A DNA stretch of 32,083 nucleotides from Candidatus Omnitrophota bacterium (GCA_029261065.1 JAJDCB010000005.1:1-32083); one strand, 5' to 3'. Counted from the stretch's first letter, positions 18,193-28,175 are shown. Made by a program: numbers and translations. Notes: generated from the letters alone by a model not told the origin.

Positions 18193-18225
18193 TAGGAGTT
18201 TTAAAATTAAATTTTTAAACTCCTA
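18193..18225 (-). terminator. Strong hairpin overlapping the 3' end and stop codon of the GGDEF gene
   Basis: Minus strand AGGAGTTTAAAAATT/AATTTTAAAACTCCT (15-bp arms, one mismatch, 2-nt loop); includes the Gly-Val-stop codons. No clear U tract follows. Confidence 0.45.
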
Positions 18226-19219
18226 AAACAATATTATTTTTTCCAAAATTCTTTTTAACTTGATACATCGCTCGATCAACAGCCTTAATCATATCACCAA
18301 CATTCCCAGCATCTTTTGAATTTATGCCTCCTACACCAATGCTGAGCGTACAATATGCTGATTTTTTACTCTTATTTTTTAATTCCATAAAAATATTTCT
18401 TAACCGTTCGGCTACAATCAAAGATGGCTCTTTCTTTGTTTCGGGTAAAATGATAAAAAACTCATCACCCCCATAGCGACCGACGACATCGATTTCTCGC
18501 AAATTTTTCTTTATAATTTTTGCAGTTTGTTTTAAAACGTGACTTCCCTTCTCATGACCAAATTTATCGTTGATCAATTTAAAATCATCTAAATCAATCA
18601 TCATACAAGACAAATCTAATTTATAACGTTTGGCCCTTTGAAATTCTTCCTTAAGGCGGAATCGAATAGCATTGTGATTTAATACGCCTGTTAAACCATC
18701 AATTTGGGCAAGCCGCTTAAGATGACGCTCATATTTTTTTTGAACGGAAATATCTTGTAGGGTAACAATAACCCGCTTAAAGTTTTTATTGTAAATGTCT
18801 GGGACAGACACCCTCATCTTTACATCATAAAGCTTTCCAGCCAGTGTGCGACTTTTAAATTCGGCCTCAAAGAATTGTTTTCCTTCTAGGAGGGCTGTAA
18901 ATTCGTCAACCAAAACTGGAATCATTTGTTTGTGAAACTTGCGGCCTAAATTGGCAATTAATTCCTTCTTATTCTTAGCGCCATAAAGTCTGATCGCTTG
19001 TTGGTTAACATCTAAGACCTTTAAGGCCCTAAACGTTTTTTTGACGAGGTCTGTATTTTGGACAAGAAACAATCTTATATTCTTAATCTTTTTCTTCTCA
19101 ATAACATCTTTTAACTTAGCTATTGCAGAAAAATCTTCTTCCCAGATGGCAATAGGAGAACATTCAAATATAAGACTTAGGCGTTCTTGATCGTAATTAC
19201 TTTTTTTGGTTGGACTCAT
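18215..19219 (-). CDS. PAS-GGDEF diguanylate cyclase
   Basis: PAS-like N-terminal region; IDGLTGVLNHNAIRFRLKEEFQRAKRYKLDLSCMMIDLDDFKLINDKFGHEKGSHVL...REIDVVGRYGGDEFFIILPET. Confidence 0.93.
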   Translation of the reverse strand: MSPTKKSNYDQERLSLIFECSPIAIWEEDFSAIAKLKDVIEKKKIKNIRLFLVQNTDLVKKTFRALKVLDVNQQAIRLYGAKNKKELIANLGRKFHKQMIPVLVDEFTALLEGKQFFEAEFKSRTLAGKLYDVKMRVSVPDIYNKNFKRVIVTLQDISVQKKYERHLKRLAQIDGLTGVLNHNAIRFRLKEEFQRAKRYKLDLSCMMIDLDDFKLINDKFGHEKGSHVLKQTAKIIKKNLREIDVVGRYGGDEFFIILPETKKEPSLIVAERLRNIFMELKNKSKKSAYCTLSIGVGGINSKDAGNVGDMIKAVDRAMYQVKKNFGKNNIVLGV

Positions 19220-19306
19220 GGATTCTTTGACTGATGTAAATAACTTAAATAAGAATAGAGATATTCTAACATAAAATTTTCATTGATTGAAAAAAATTCA
19301 GCTTTA

Positions 19307-20044
19307 TCAAAAGGCCAAAGCTTTATCTAATTTTTGATCAACTCCCAATAATTCTTCAATAGAGACAAATTGATATCCCTTAGCCTTTAACGTTTTTGCC
19401 AAAAGGGGTATTGATTTAACGGTCTGCGTACGATCCGCACCCTCTCTTGAAAAAACACTACCACTATCATGGAACAATAAAATATCCCCATTTTTAACAC
19501 GCTTTTCAATAAAACGCACAATGTAGCGATGATTAAACTTGACCCAATCCTTAGAGTTTAAGGACCATAAAAGAATTTGATAACCCATCTCTTTAACTTT
19601 ATTTTTAATCGCTTTTCTTAGCCATGCTTTGGGAGGACGAAACAATTTTGTTGTTTGACCTGTCACACGCTTAATGACATGTTCGGTATATCTTATTTCT
19701 TGTTCGATTTCAGCAGGCGTGTAATACAACATCACACTATGAGCATAGCCATGATTACCAATAGTATGGCCTTCATCAACAACCCTTTTCGCTATCTCAG
19801 GATACTTTTGAACGTGATGACCGATCATAAAAAAGACAGCTTTGATATTGGCTTTTTTAAGTTCATCTAAAATAAGGGGTGTCCATTCGGGGGAAGGACC
19901 ATCATCAAAGGTTAAGACTACTCTTTTTTGCAAAGAACATCCACGATATATGGTGTCCCTTCTATTTAATATCGCTTGATCAAAAAATATGCAGAAGCAA
20001 GCTACGGCAAATGCAGTGCCAAGAATAATGAAAACGTATATCAT
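19307..20044 (-). CDS. Polysaccharide deacetylase (NodB/CE4 family), N-terminal membrane anchor
   Basis: RVVLTFDDGPSPEWTPLILDELKKANIKAVFFMIGHHV...GHTIGNHGYAHS...LFRPPKAWLRKA...LLWSLNSKDW...GDILLFHDSG. Confidence 0.93.
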   Translation of the reverse strand: MIYVFIILGTAFAVACFCIFFDQAILNRRDTIYRGCSLQKRVVLTFDDGPSPEWTPLILDELKKANIKAVFFMIGHHVQKYPEIAKRVVDEGHTIGNHGYAHSVMLYYTPAEIEQEIRYTEHVIKRVTGQTTKLFRPPKAWLRKAIKNKVKEMGYQILLWSLNSKDWVKFNHRYIVRFIEKRVKNGDILLFHDSGSVFSREGADRTQTVKSIPLLAKTLKAKGYQFVSIEELLGVDQKLDKALAF

Positions 20045-20066
20045 AATTTGAAGGATCTATTACTTT

Positions 20067-20138
20067 GTCATTCCCGCGAAAGCGGGAAACCATTAATAAT
20101 TGTCAACTTCAAGAGGTTCCCGTTTGCGAGGGAATGAC
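20067..20138. repeat. REP-pair/MITE-like element between the deacetylase and gpmI genes
   Basis: GTCATTCCCGCGAAAGCGGGAAACC ... GGTTCCCGTTTGCGAGGGAATGAC, imperfect terminal inverted repeats around an AT-rich core. Confidence 0.88.
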
Positions 20139-20164
20139 AATATTATTACACTACTGCCAAATGT

Positions 20165-21802
20165 TTATTTAAACATAATCAAAGATGGATCATAATCTGC
20201 GGGCTGCTTAAATCCTAACAAGTTAAGTAACGTTGCAGCGACATTTGAAAGACCACGCTTGTCTAATTCCTTGATCTTATATTCTCCCTGATAACTCGGA
20301 TCAAAAATAGCAAAAGGAACAGGATTTAAGGAATGCGCGGTATTAACAATACGTTTACCATTTTTTTCCGTAAACATCACATCAGCATTCCCATGGTCGG
20401 CTAAGACAACGACGACTCCTTTTAGTTCTTTGATCGTCTCTAAAAGTTTCGCCAAACATTGGTCAGCGGCCTCCACTGATTCAATAATCGCTTTGGGCAC
20501 ACCGGTATGGCCAACCATGTCGCCATTTGGAAAATTGATACGTCCAAATTGGTATTCACCTGTTTTCATCAGTTCGATGGATTTCTCTGTAATTTCAAAG
20601 GCCTTCATTTTAGGTGCTTTTTCAAATTGAATCTTATCTGAAGGAATCTCAACATAGGTTTCCAATTCTTCATTCACAAAACCAGATTTATTCCCATTCC
20701 AAAAATAAGTCACATGCCCATATTTTTGTGTTTCGGAAATCGCAAAAGACTTAATTCCATTATCACACATATAAACACTAACAGCCGAATCAATTTCTGG
20801 AGGGTCAACCAAATAATGTTTTGGGATATGTAAATCCCCATCATACTGCATCATTCCTGCATAAAATACTTTTGGAACACGCACTCTATCAAATTTATCA
20901 AACTCATCTCCCTGATCAAAGGCCATAGAAAGCTCAATCGCACGATCGCCACGAAAATTCATAAACACGACCGAATCCCCATCTTCAATGGTCCCTATGG
21001 GAGAATTTTTTTCTGTAATAACAAAAGCGGGTAAGTATTGATCGTTAACGCTTGGATCTTCCTTATATAATGTTTCAACCGCTTCACGCGCACTGGAAAA
21101 CTCTTTGGCCAGGCCTAAAACATGCGTATCCCAACCACGTTTAACAATACTCCAATCGGCATTATAACGATCCATGGTTGTGATCATGCGGCCACCACCT
21201 GAAGCAATACGATAATCGCATCCCTGCTCTTTTAACTTATCTGTTAATTCTTCAATCTTTTGAATATACTCTAATGCCGACTTTTCATAAACATCGCGAC
21301 CATCTAGCAGAGCATGGATTCTAACGCGTTTAATGCCTCTTTGTGCGCATTGATTCAGTACGGCTAAAAAATGATCAATATGAGAATGGACATTGCCATC
21401 CGATAATAAACCAATGATATGAAAGGTTTGAGTGTCTTTGCTTGCCCCTTCAATAAGTTGATTCCACGTTTCTGTTTTAAAAATTTTTCCTTCTTTAATA
21501 GAATTTTGAACTAAGGTCGCCCCTTGATCAAAAACACGCCCTGCCCCCAAAGCATTATGCCCGACCTCACTATTTCCCATATCATCATCTGATGGCATTC
21601 CCACAGCCATTCCATGCGCTCGAAGAGTGGTATAAAGGTCACTTTTCATTAAGGAATCCAAACATGGCGTTTTGGCCATATAAACGCCATTACTTTCATT
21701 TTCTTCACCCAATCCAACACCGTCTAAAATGACAAGCAATACAGGGCCTGGACGTCTGCTAAAATTATCAATTTTTTCTAAATTATGTGACATGGGGAAC
21801 AT
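20165..21802 (-). CDS. gpmI: 2,3-bisphosphoglycerate-independent phosphoglycerate mutase
   Basis: PVLLVILDGVGLGEENESNGVYMAKTPCLDSLM...MGNSEVGHNALGAGRVFDQG...HIHALLDGRDV-type region...NFPNGDMVGHTGV...VVVLADHGNADVM...TAHSLNPVPF. Confidence 0.95.
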   Translation of the reverse strand: MFPMSHNLEKIDNFSRRPGPVLLVILDGVGLGEENESNGVYMAKTPCLDSLMKSDLYTTLRAHGMAVGMPSDDDMGNSEVGHNALGAGRVFDQGATLVQNSIKEGKIFKTETWNQLIEGASKDTQTFHIIGLLSDGNVHSHIDHFLAVLNQCAQRGIKRVRIHALLDGRDVYEKSALEYIQKIEELTDKLKEQGCDYRIASGGGRMITTMDRYNADWSIVKRGWDTHVLGLAKEFSSAREAVETLYKEDPSVNDQYLPAFVITEKNSPIGTIEDGDSVVFMNFRGDRAIELSMAFDQGDEFDKFDRVRVPKVFYAGMMQYDGDLHIPKHYLVDPPEIDSAVSVYMCDNGIKSFAISETQKYGHVTYFWNGNKSGFVNEELETYVEIPSDKIQFEKAPKMKAFEITEKSIELMKTGEYQFGRINFPNGDMVGHTGVPKAIIESVEAADQCLAKLLETIKELKGVVVVLADHGNADVMFTEKNGKRIVNTAHSLNPVPFAIFDPSYQGEYKIKELDKRGLSNVAATLLNLLGFKQPADYDPSLIMFK

Positions 21803-21868
21803 ACCTTTCTCTTATGATTTTTAAAACAAATTTTTTAAACTATTGAAAATAATATATTTATGAAGCAT

Positions 21869-22090
21869 TTATTTTGCGGGTGGGTTATCATTCTTGGAGG
21901 ATGAGGAGTCATTTTTCTTTGGCATATGATATTCCATCCATGCCTTTGAGAAATTCTTAAACCAATCTTCAGCGGCCTTGTCAAAACCAATATCTTCGCC
22001 ATTTTTCTCACTCTCAATCCATAAATGACGATTGATTTCTTCAACAACCTTGCGATTTTTTAAGAGTTTTTTCTTTTCAATTTCGTTCAT
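21869..22090 (-). CDS. Small hypothetical protein, possibly DUF2934-like
   Basis: AAGGAG SD-like motif upstream of ATG; VVEEINRHLWIESEKNGEDIGFDKAAEDWFKNF loosely resembles DUF2934. Family call is from memory. Confidence 0.6.
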   Translation of the reverse strand: MNEIEKKKLLKNRKVVEEINRHLWIESEKNGEDIGFDKAAEDWFKNFSKAWMEYHMPKKNDSSSSKNDNPPAK

Positions 22091-22170
22091 AACGCCAACT
22101 CCTTGAATCTATCTTACCATTTATATCAAAAACACGCCATGTAAAATTTTACCCTCATTTTTAAGGCCTT

Positions 22171-22929
22171 TTAACCATCTAATGAGTCCCATCGATAATT
22201 TTCCAAAATCTCGCGAATCACTACAATACTACCCTCAAGCGATGTTTGCCCTTCTCTTAACTCTCCATCATACATATCGCCATAAAAAACATCCATTTTA
22301 TCAAGCAATCTAGATCTTTGTTCGTCTGTAACCCCGAGCATTATTAACTCCCCATAATCATCCGTTTGTGGGCTAATTAAAAGTTTACTTATAATAAATG
22401 AAGCTTCAATGATTTTACTGGAAGCCTCTTTTCGTTGGGCCCTTAATTGTTCTAAATCGAGGATAAACCGTTCTTGATCAAATTGGGCAAGTTTATTTTT
22501 TCGAAAAGCTTTTTGAACCTCCTGCAACATGGATTTTTCAACCGCATTAATTTCAATTAACTTATTACACACACCTACAAAAATATCCGAAACCTTTAAC
22601 ATTAACCCATTATTGACATCATAATTTTTCTTCATCATATTACGCGCAATACGAAGATTAACATTATCAAGATCTAAATTTTTAATTAAAAAACCGCCCC
22701 TTTCTTTCAGTTCTAAATCTTCATATTCATAGGAAATTAAGTCGGCATTTCTTTCATCATTACTTTTTAAATATTCCAAACTCTTAACAAAAGAACTCAC
22801 AAATTCATACTTTTTTCCATCTGGATTATTCTCTTGAAAACGATCAACATCATCAATTCGTATGGCGTGAGCAATTGATATAGAACTGAAAAAAACAAGA
22901 AGCATCACTATCTGTATTTTTTTATTCAT
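22171..22929 (-). CDS. Hypothetical secreted protein
   Basis: Start revised from 23010 to 22929: MNKKIQIVMLLVFFSSISIAHA is a signal peptide, and AAGGAG precedes ATGATG. The longer ORF would overlap the upstream ArsC/Spx-like gene. Confidence 0.75.
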   Translation of the reverse strand: MNKKIQIVMLLVFFSSISIAHAIRIDDVDRFQENNPDGKKYEFVSSFVKSLEYLKSNDERNADLISYEYEDLELKERGGFLIKNLDLDNVNLRIARNMMKKNYDVNNGLMLKVSDIFVGVCNKLIEINAVEKSMLQEVQKAFRKNKLAQFDQERFILDLEQLRAQRKEASSKIIEASFIISKLLISPQTDDYGELIMLGVTDEQRSRLLDKMDVFYGDMYDGELREGQTSLEGSIVVIREILENYRWDSLDG

Positions 22930-22948
22930 CATATTCTCCTTGTTTTTG

Positions 22949-23299
22949 CTAATTCCACATCTTTTTAAAAACATCTTCGCTATAACCAACCGTAACGTCT
23001 TCTCCATCAATTACAATAGGTCTTTTGACAAGCTTCCCATTCTTACTTAATAAATCAAGAAGCTGAGTCTCTTTGAGTTTATCAATTTTATCCTTCATAT
23101 TCATCTCTCTATATAACACTCCAGAACGATTAAAGAGTTCTTTGATATTATATTGATTTGATTTCAAAATAGAACTCAACTCAACCCTTGTTGGTGGATT
23201 TAATATGATGTCGATATCATCAAAAGGAATATTTCTTGATTTTAAATATTTTTTGGCCTTTTGACACGTTGAACATTTTGAATAACCATAAACTTTCAA
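22949..23299 (-). CDS. ArsC/Spx-family thioredoxin-fold protein
   Basis: MKVYGYSKCSTCQKAKKYLKSRNIPFDDIDIILNPPTRVELSSIL...LFNRSGVLYREMN...LLSKNGKLVKRPIVIDGEDVTVGYSEDVFKKMW. Confidence 0.9.
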   Translation of the reverse strand: MKVYGYSKCSTCQKAKKYLKSRNIPFDDIDIILNPPTRVELSSILKSNQYNIKELFNRSGVLYREMNMKDKIDKLKETQLLDLLSKNGKLVKRPIVIDGEDVTVGYSEDVFKKMWN

Positions 23300-23390
23300 T
23301 TAATGCCCCTTCTTTAATCAAAGTTATGCTCCCCAGAGCAAAATCTGGATTCAATTATCCGCAGTAAGCTAGGGGGTATTAAACCAACCT

Positions 23391-23417
23391 GAAATTTCGT
23401 TAAAGCTTCGAAATTCC
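23391..23417 (-). terminator. Hairpin downstream of the GYD gene
   Basis: GAAATTTCG-TTAAAGCTT-CGAAATTCC, 9-bp stem with one mismatch, about 11 nt past the stop codon; no clear U tract. Confidence 0.35.
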
Positions 23418-23427
23418 TAAATTAAAA

Positions 23428-23718
23428 CTATACTATCGAATTGCCAATAATTTTATCAAAATCATCGACGCTGACGGCTGGATAAGTTGTAAATGCGATT
23501 CCTGTTAAAACAGAAAGGCCTAAAGAAACCTTCATGGCCACATCATTACTTGGAAGATCGACAATCATCACGAAATCAAAACCACCTAATAACGCATACA
23601 TATTTCTAACTTCCCCGCCTAATTCCTTTATAAGACTGATAGATTTCTCTGTTCGATTAGCACTCATATCTTTAATCGCTTCAGAATTGTATTTACCAAT
23701 AACGAAATAAGTTTGCAT
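23428..23718 (-). CDS. GYD domain-containing protein
   Basis: NRTEKSISLIKELGGEVRNMYALLGGFDFVMIVDLPSNDVAMKVSLGLSVLTGIAFTTYPAVSVDDF. Confidence 0.85.
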   Translation of the reverse strand: MQTYFVIGKYNSEAIKDMSANRTEKSISLIKELGGEVRNMYALLGGFDFVMIVDLPSNDVAMKVSLGLSVLTGIAFTTYPAVSVDDFDKIIGNSIV

Positions 23719-23785
23719 AACAACCTCCTTGAAAGTTACACCACGTTGATGAAATAAATTATTCTATTTAAATCTAGATAAATTT

Positions 23786-24385
23786 TTAAAATTGATTTTC
23801 AATGACGACTTCATTGAGTGGTAATTGCCCCGGACGCGGCCAAGGATCTTTTATCCTCTTACCTATCGCAACAAACATAGATATTAAATGATCTTTAGGT
23901 AAATTAATTAACTCTCCTACCTTTTCAAAATCAAAACCAACCATAGGACAACTATCATATCCCATATCTTTAGCAGAAAGCATCAATGTTTGGGCTGCTA
24001 TCCCACAAGATCGCATCGCCTCATCACGTTGATCCTGTTCTTTATCTTTATAATAAGGTGCAATCATCGGAACTAACATATCTTGCACTGCTTGCGGGGC
24101 CTGAGTCCAACAGCGATCCGCAGTCTCCCAAGCTTTTACATTAGCACAAAGAACAACTAACAAAGAAGCATCTGTTACCTGTGCTTGATCCCAAGCGGCT
24201 TCTCGCAATTGTACTCGCAATTGAGGATCACGCACTAAAACAAAACGCCAATTTTGAATATTAAATGATGTTGGTGAAAGAATGGCATGTGACATCAGTT
24301 GCTGGACTTCATCATCTGTCATCTTATGCTCAGCATCGTAATGCTTAACAGCTCTGCGCTGCTCAATGGCTTCAAAAGTATTCAC
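23786..24385 (-). CDS. Nitroreductase family protein
   Basis: EAIEQRRAVKHYDAEHKMTDDEVQQLMSHAILSPTSFNIQNWRFVLVRDPQLR...AAQTLMLSAKDMGYDSCPMVGFD. Confidence 0.93.
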   Translation of the reverse strand: MNTFEAIEQRRAVKHYDAEHKMTDDEVQQLMSHAILSPTSFNIQNWRFVLVRDPQLRVQLREAAWDQAQVTDASLLVVLCANVKAWETADRCWTQAPQAVQDMLVPMIAPYYKDKEQDQRDEAMRSCGIAAQTLMLSAKDMGYDSCPMVGFDFEKVGELINLPKDHLISMFVAIGKRIKDPWPRPGQLPLNEVVIENQF

Positions 24386-24460
24386 AATTCCCCTCCTTAA
24401 TTTCCAAAATTATATACAATTTATTTTACACGAACCCAAAGCGGATATCCATAAAAAAGC

Positions 24461-26092
24461 TTATTTACTAGATCCCTGTTCAAAACGAAACATCGTAGAC
24501 GGCAATTCGTAACGTCTAATAATAGCTGCATTTTTTGCATTTCTCTTTAAGAAAATAATGGAGTAATAATCCACATAAACAGCCGCCCATTTAGGATCCT
24601 TAAGACGTTTAATTAAAAAAGGTTGTGCCCAAGGAGTAATATCTTGTCTGTAGAAAAATATGGCATTAAACTTGTAGTGTTTATCTTTTTTCTCCCAAAC
24701 CGCTTCCTCTTCTTGCATCGGCACATAAGTTTTCTTAAAAAAATCATTGCTATAGGCTTCCGGTCGATTATCCACAAAAACCTTTAATCGTGGATACAGA
24801 TGAAAAATTAAATACCCCCCAATATCGTAATTGTTAAAAACGGGCCCCTCAATCTTAAAATGATTAAAGGATTTTGCAGCTGTCTGATTACCTGGATAAA
24901 GGCCTGGCAACTCAACAAAATGTTTAAGCGCATCATCAATCCAAAATTTATTTAAGGTCAATTTTTGGGCAACAAAACTGGCAGTCAATCGTTCTCGCGG
25001 TGAAAAAAGAGAATGATTCGTTAATAAACCAAGACAAACGCCTATCAAAGCTATACCAAAAATTAACGTACTCACTATTTCATGATGTTTTGAAATATAT
25101 CGTTTGATAAGTTGATGACAAAAATAAGCCCCAAAAGGTATCAACAGCCACCCAAACATCGAGGCGCCTCTATTGGCTGATATAGCTAAAATAGAAAAAA
25201 AAGCCATCATAACATAAGGATAAAATTTAAAATTTGACTTTACTCTATTAAAAGAAAAAAACATTAAAAGGTACGTTAACCCTAAAGAAGCGAAAGCATA
25301 TTTGTAAAATAAATTTTCCGGAAAACGTTTAACCATAAAAAACAATGTCTGATTTTCCGCTAGCTTATACCCATACTCTTTAAAAATTGTAAGCGGTGCT
25401 AAAACACCATTAAGACCAAAAGGATTGATCAAACTCACACCAATGCACGCCAACAATATTAGAGTTAAATGCTTAACTTTTTGCGATTTCTCACCATGAT
25501 AAATGGCATCACAAAGAAAACATGCAACAAAAAAAGGACCCAGAATAAAAAAAATGTGGATGTTCACCCACAACAACTGAACAGGCAATAATAACCACAA
25601 GGCTTTACTCTTCGATGCATTCTCACGATAACGACACAACAAATATAAAAATAACGCCAGAAACAAATAACTAAACCCCTCCGGCCGAATCTCTAGACGA
25701 GAAACGATTAAGGGTAAACTCAATACGCTAATGCCATACGCTATTCTAAAATTAGATAATTTTTTGGCTTGAAAGAATAAAAGAAGAAACGTTAGAATGG
25801 ATAATCCCGCATAAGAAAAACCAAGCCCTGTAAAACCAATTTTCTTCCAAATGTAATAAAAAATAACCCCCACACCCCAATGATGCGTTATGGTTGGCCG
25901 ATCGGTTTCTGTGTAAGAATAATAATTCGTATCAACAATGTGACCTTCTTTAACAAAAACTTCACCATTTTTGATATGACGGCCTAGGTCGGCAGCTGGT
26001 AAATTTAATCGTCCACAAAAAAACAGACCCAGCCATATCATAAACAGGCCCAAAAGTAATGTTTTAGCAACAATGGGGATAAATTGTTTCAT
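24461..26092 (-). CDS. Polytopic membrane protein, GT-C glycosyltransferase-like
   Basis: Many TM segments; early loop DLGRHIKNGEVFVKEGHIVDTNYYSYTETDRPTITHHWGVGVIFY; C-terminal soluble domain GGYLIFHLYPRLKVFVDNRPEAY. Confidence 0.65.
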   Translation of the reverse strand: MKQFIPIVAKTLLLGLFMIWLGLFFCGRLNLPAADLGRHIKNGEVFVKEGHIVDTNYYSYTETDRPTITHHWGVGVIFYYIWKKIGFTGLGFSYAGLSILTFLLLFFQAKKLSNFRIAYGISVLSLPLIVSRLEIRPEGFSYLFLALFLYLLCRYRENASKSKALWLLLPVQLLWVNIHIFFILGPFFVACFLCDAIYHGEKSQKVKHLTLILLACIGVSLINPFGLNGVLAPLTIFKEYGYKLAENQTLFFMVKRFPENLFYKYAFASLGLTYLLMFFSFNRVKSNFKFYPYVMMAFFSILAISANRGASMFGWLLIPFGAYFCHQLIKRYISKHHEIVSTLIFGIALIGVCLGLLTNHSLFSPRERLTASFVAQKLTLNKFWIDDALKHFVELPGLYPGNQTAAKSFNHFKIEGPVFNNYDIGGYLIFHLYPRLKVFVDNRPEAYSNDFFKKTYVPMQEEEAVWEKKDKHYKFNAIFFYRQDITPWAQPFLIKRLKDPKWAAVYVDYYSIIFLKRNAKNAAIIRRYELPSTMFRFEQGSSK

Positions 26093-26113
26093 AGGAATTC
26101 TTTAGAAGGTAAT

Positions 26114-26147
26114 AAAAAAAGGACCCCGCCTTTGGCGGGGCCCTTTT
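26114..26147 (-). terminator. Rho-independent terminator after fbaB
   Basis: Minus strand AAAAGGGCCCCGCCAAAGGCGGGGTCCTTTTTTT: GC-rich stem with one mismatch followed by a T7 tract. Confidence 0.92.
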
Positions 26148-26176
26148 AATTGTTTATAAATTAAACATTGCGGTTC

Positions 26177-27226
26177 TTATGCAATGGTGATTTCTTTGGA
26201 TAAATAAACGTCTTGAATCGTATTTAATAATTTGACCCCTTCATCCATTGGTCTTTGAAAGGCCTTACGTCCTGAAATAAGACCACTTCCCCCTGCCCGT
26301 TTATTAATTACGGCTGTCTTGACAGCATCAGCAAAATCATTTTTTCCTGATGCCCCACCAGAATTAATAAGACCAATCTTGCCCATGTAGCAGTTCGCCA
26401 CTTGATAACGACATAAATCGATTGGATTATCTGATGATAATTTATCATACATCAATGGATGTGATTTCGCAAAATTAACGGCTGTAAAACCACCGTTATT
26501 TTCAGGAAGTTTTTGTTTGATGATATCGGCCCCAATTGTAACACCTAGATGATTCGCTTGGCTTGTTAAATCGGCCGCCACATGATAATCCGTACCATCT
26601 TTCTTAAAGGCATTATTACGTGTGTAACACCAAAGGATTGTAAATAGTCCTAATTCATGAGCCCGACTAAAGGCTTCTGAAATTTCTTCAATTTGACGGG
26701 CAGATTCTTCAGAACCAAAATAAATCGTGGCCCCAATACCAACAGCACCCATATCATAGGCTTGATCAACACTGGCAAATAATCTTTGATCAAATGTATT
26801 AGGATATGTCATTAGCTCATTATGATTAATCTTGACAATAAAAGGAATTTTGTTGGAATATCTACGTGAAACCAAAGCTAAAACACCAAGAGTTGAGGCG
26901 ACACCATTACAGCCCCCTTCAATGGCTAGTTTCACAATGTTTTCTGGATCAAAATACTTAGGATTAGGAGCAAACGAAGCACCCGCTGTATGTTCGATTC
27001 CTTGATCCACAGGCAAAATAGACATATAACCTGTTCCGCCTAAACGTCCATGATGATAAAGCCAATTTAAACTACGCAATACGTTATTATTACGATCTGA
27101 ATCGATAAACACGCGATCCACAAAATCGCCTCCAGGAAGCTCGATATCTTCTTTAGGAATTGTGTTACATTTGTGATCTAATAATTTTTTTGCATCACCT
27201 TCCAAATAATCTAATACATTACTCAT
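26177..27226 (-). CDS. fbaB: Class I fructose-bisphosphate aldolase (FbaB/DhnA family)
   Basis: [47 protein letters not shown]...FIVKINHNE...[11 protein letters not shown]...[10 protein letters not shown]...[14 protein letters not shown]...[12 protein letters not shown]. Confidence 0.95.
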   Translation of the reverse strand: MSNVLDYLEGDAKKLLDHKCNTIPKEDIELPGGDFVDRVFIDSDRNNNVLRSLNWLYHHGRLGGTGYMSILPVDQGIEHTAGASFAPNPKYFDPENIVKLAIEGGCNGVASTLGVLALVSRRYSNKIPFIVKINHNELMTYPNTFDQRLFASVDQAYDMGAVGIGATIYFGSEESARQIEEISEAFSRAHELGLFTILWCYTRNNAFKKDGTDYHVAADLTSQANHLGVTIGADIIKQKLPENNGGFTAVNFAKSHPLMYDKLSSDNPIDLCRYQVANCYMGKIGLINSGGASGKNDFADAVKTAVINKRAGGSGLISGRKAFQRPMDEGVKLLNTIQDVYLSKEITIA

Positions 27227-27283
27227 AGCTCTTACTCTCCTCTTTTACCATCATTCTCATATCCAAGACTGATGAACTGGCCC

Positions 27284-27299
27284 TTAAATGGCCATTTAA
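27284..27299. promoter_or_regulatory. 16-bp perfect palindrome upstream of fbaB (candidate operator)
   Basis: TTAAATGGCCATTTAA, centred about 65 bp upstream of the fbaB start codon. Confidence 0.3.
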
Positions 27300-27441
27300 C
27301 CTAATGTTGAAATCCACAATTGTGTTTCTCAAACACTTCATTTTTAATTTAAATAAACACACATATTCTATTGAAAACACCTTTAAAAGCAAGGATTAAT
27401 TATAAGGTTTTTCAAAAGGCGTTAAAAATGGCAATTTGACC

Positions 27442-28104
27442 TTATGGTGCCATTTGTAGCTCAATACCAAGGACTTCCATCTCACACTCAATGTGTTCAA
27501 TCTGATAATATTTGGCAGGCACGATATCCACAAAGACCTTATTCCACATACCCTTTTTTAAGGCCCCATCAAATTTAAATTCCTTCCCAAGCAGAGACCC
27601 TTGCCATTCGTCAAAGGATTTAGAGTTACTACTTTCAAAAGTCTGGCCCCAAAATACCTTCAATTTAAAATTCTGGAAGTCCGCAAAATAAGGATTACCT
27701 ATATTAAAATGCAACCGAATGCCGCCTTCAATATTTTCTGTTTTATTAAGTGCAATTAAAAAATTCCCTGAATTCGTTTGAATCGTTTTAAACGCCTTAG
27801 ATCGAGGACTTAACATCACCCTATTATTGCGGAGTTGCTCAAATTGTTGTTCCATATCAATTTTTAATCGACTGGAAAATTGATTTAAACTGGCATCTAA
27901 ATTTTGCGTATAACTGCTCAAACTATTCTCCAAATTAATACCTAACTCTTCAAGCGCACCTGGAAACTGTTGGACGTAGTCCTCAATAGCTTTAAACCTT
28001 TGATCCATATTTTGGGTATCTGATTGAGCAAAACAGGTAGGAATGGTGTGAAGAAAAACAAGACTAAATAGAACAAAAACAATACATTGTGTAGAATTGC
28101 GCAT
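27442..28104 (-). CDS. Hypothetical secreted protein (coiled-coil N-terminus, beta-rich C-terminus; possibly DUF3251-like)
   Basis: Signal peptide MRNSTQCIVFVLFSLVFLHTIPTCFAQ; IRLHFNIGNPYFADFQNFKLKVFWGQTF. Family call is tentative. Confidence 0.7.
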   Translation of the reverse strand: MRNSTQCIVFVLFSLVFLHTIPTCFAQSDTQNMDQRFKAIEDYVQQFPGALEELGINLENSLSSYTQNLDASLNQFSSRLKIDMEQQFEQLRNNRVMLSPRSKAFKTIQTNSGNFLIALNKTENIEGGIRLHFNIGNPYFADFQNFKLKVFWGQTFESSNSKSFDEWQGSLLGKEFKFDGALKKGMWNKVFVDIVPAKYYQIEHIECEMEVLGIELQMAP

Positions 28105-28175
28105 CTCTTTTTTGCCTCCTTTTGAGATGTCATTCTACAACTAGGGGCACAGAATCACAAGTGTTAATTACAAAC

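Noticed and set aside
22930-23010. Upstream extension of the 22171-23010 ORF
   Set aside because: Internal ATGATG at 22929 has an AGGAG SD and begins a signal peptide; the extension overlaps the ArsC/Spx-like CDS.
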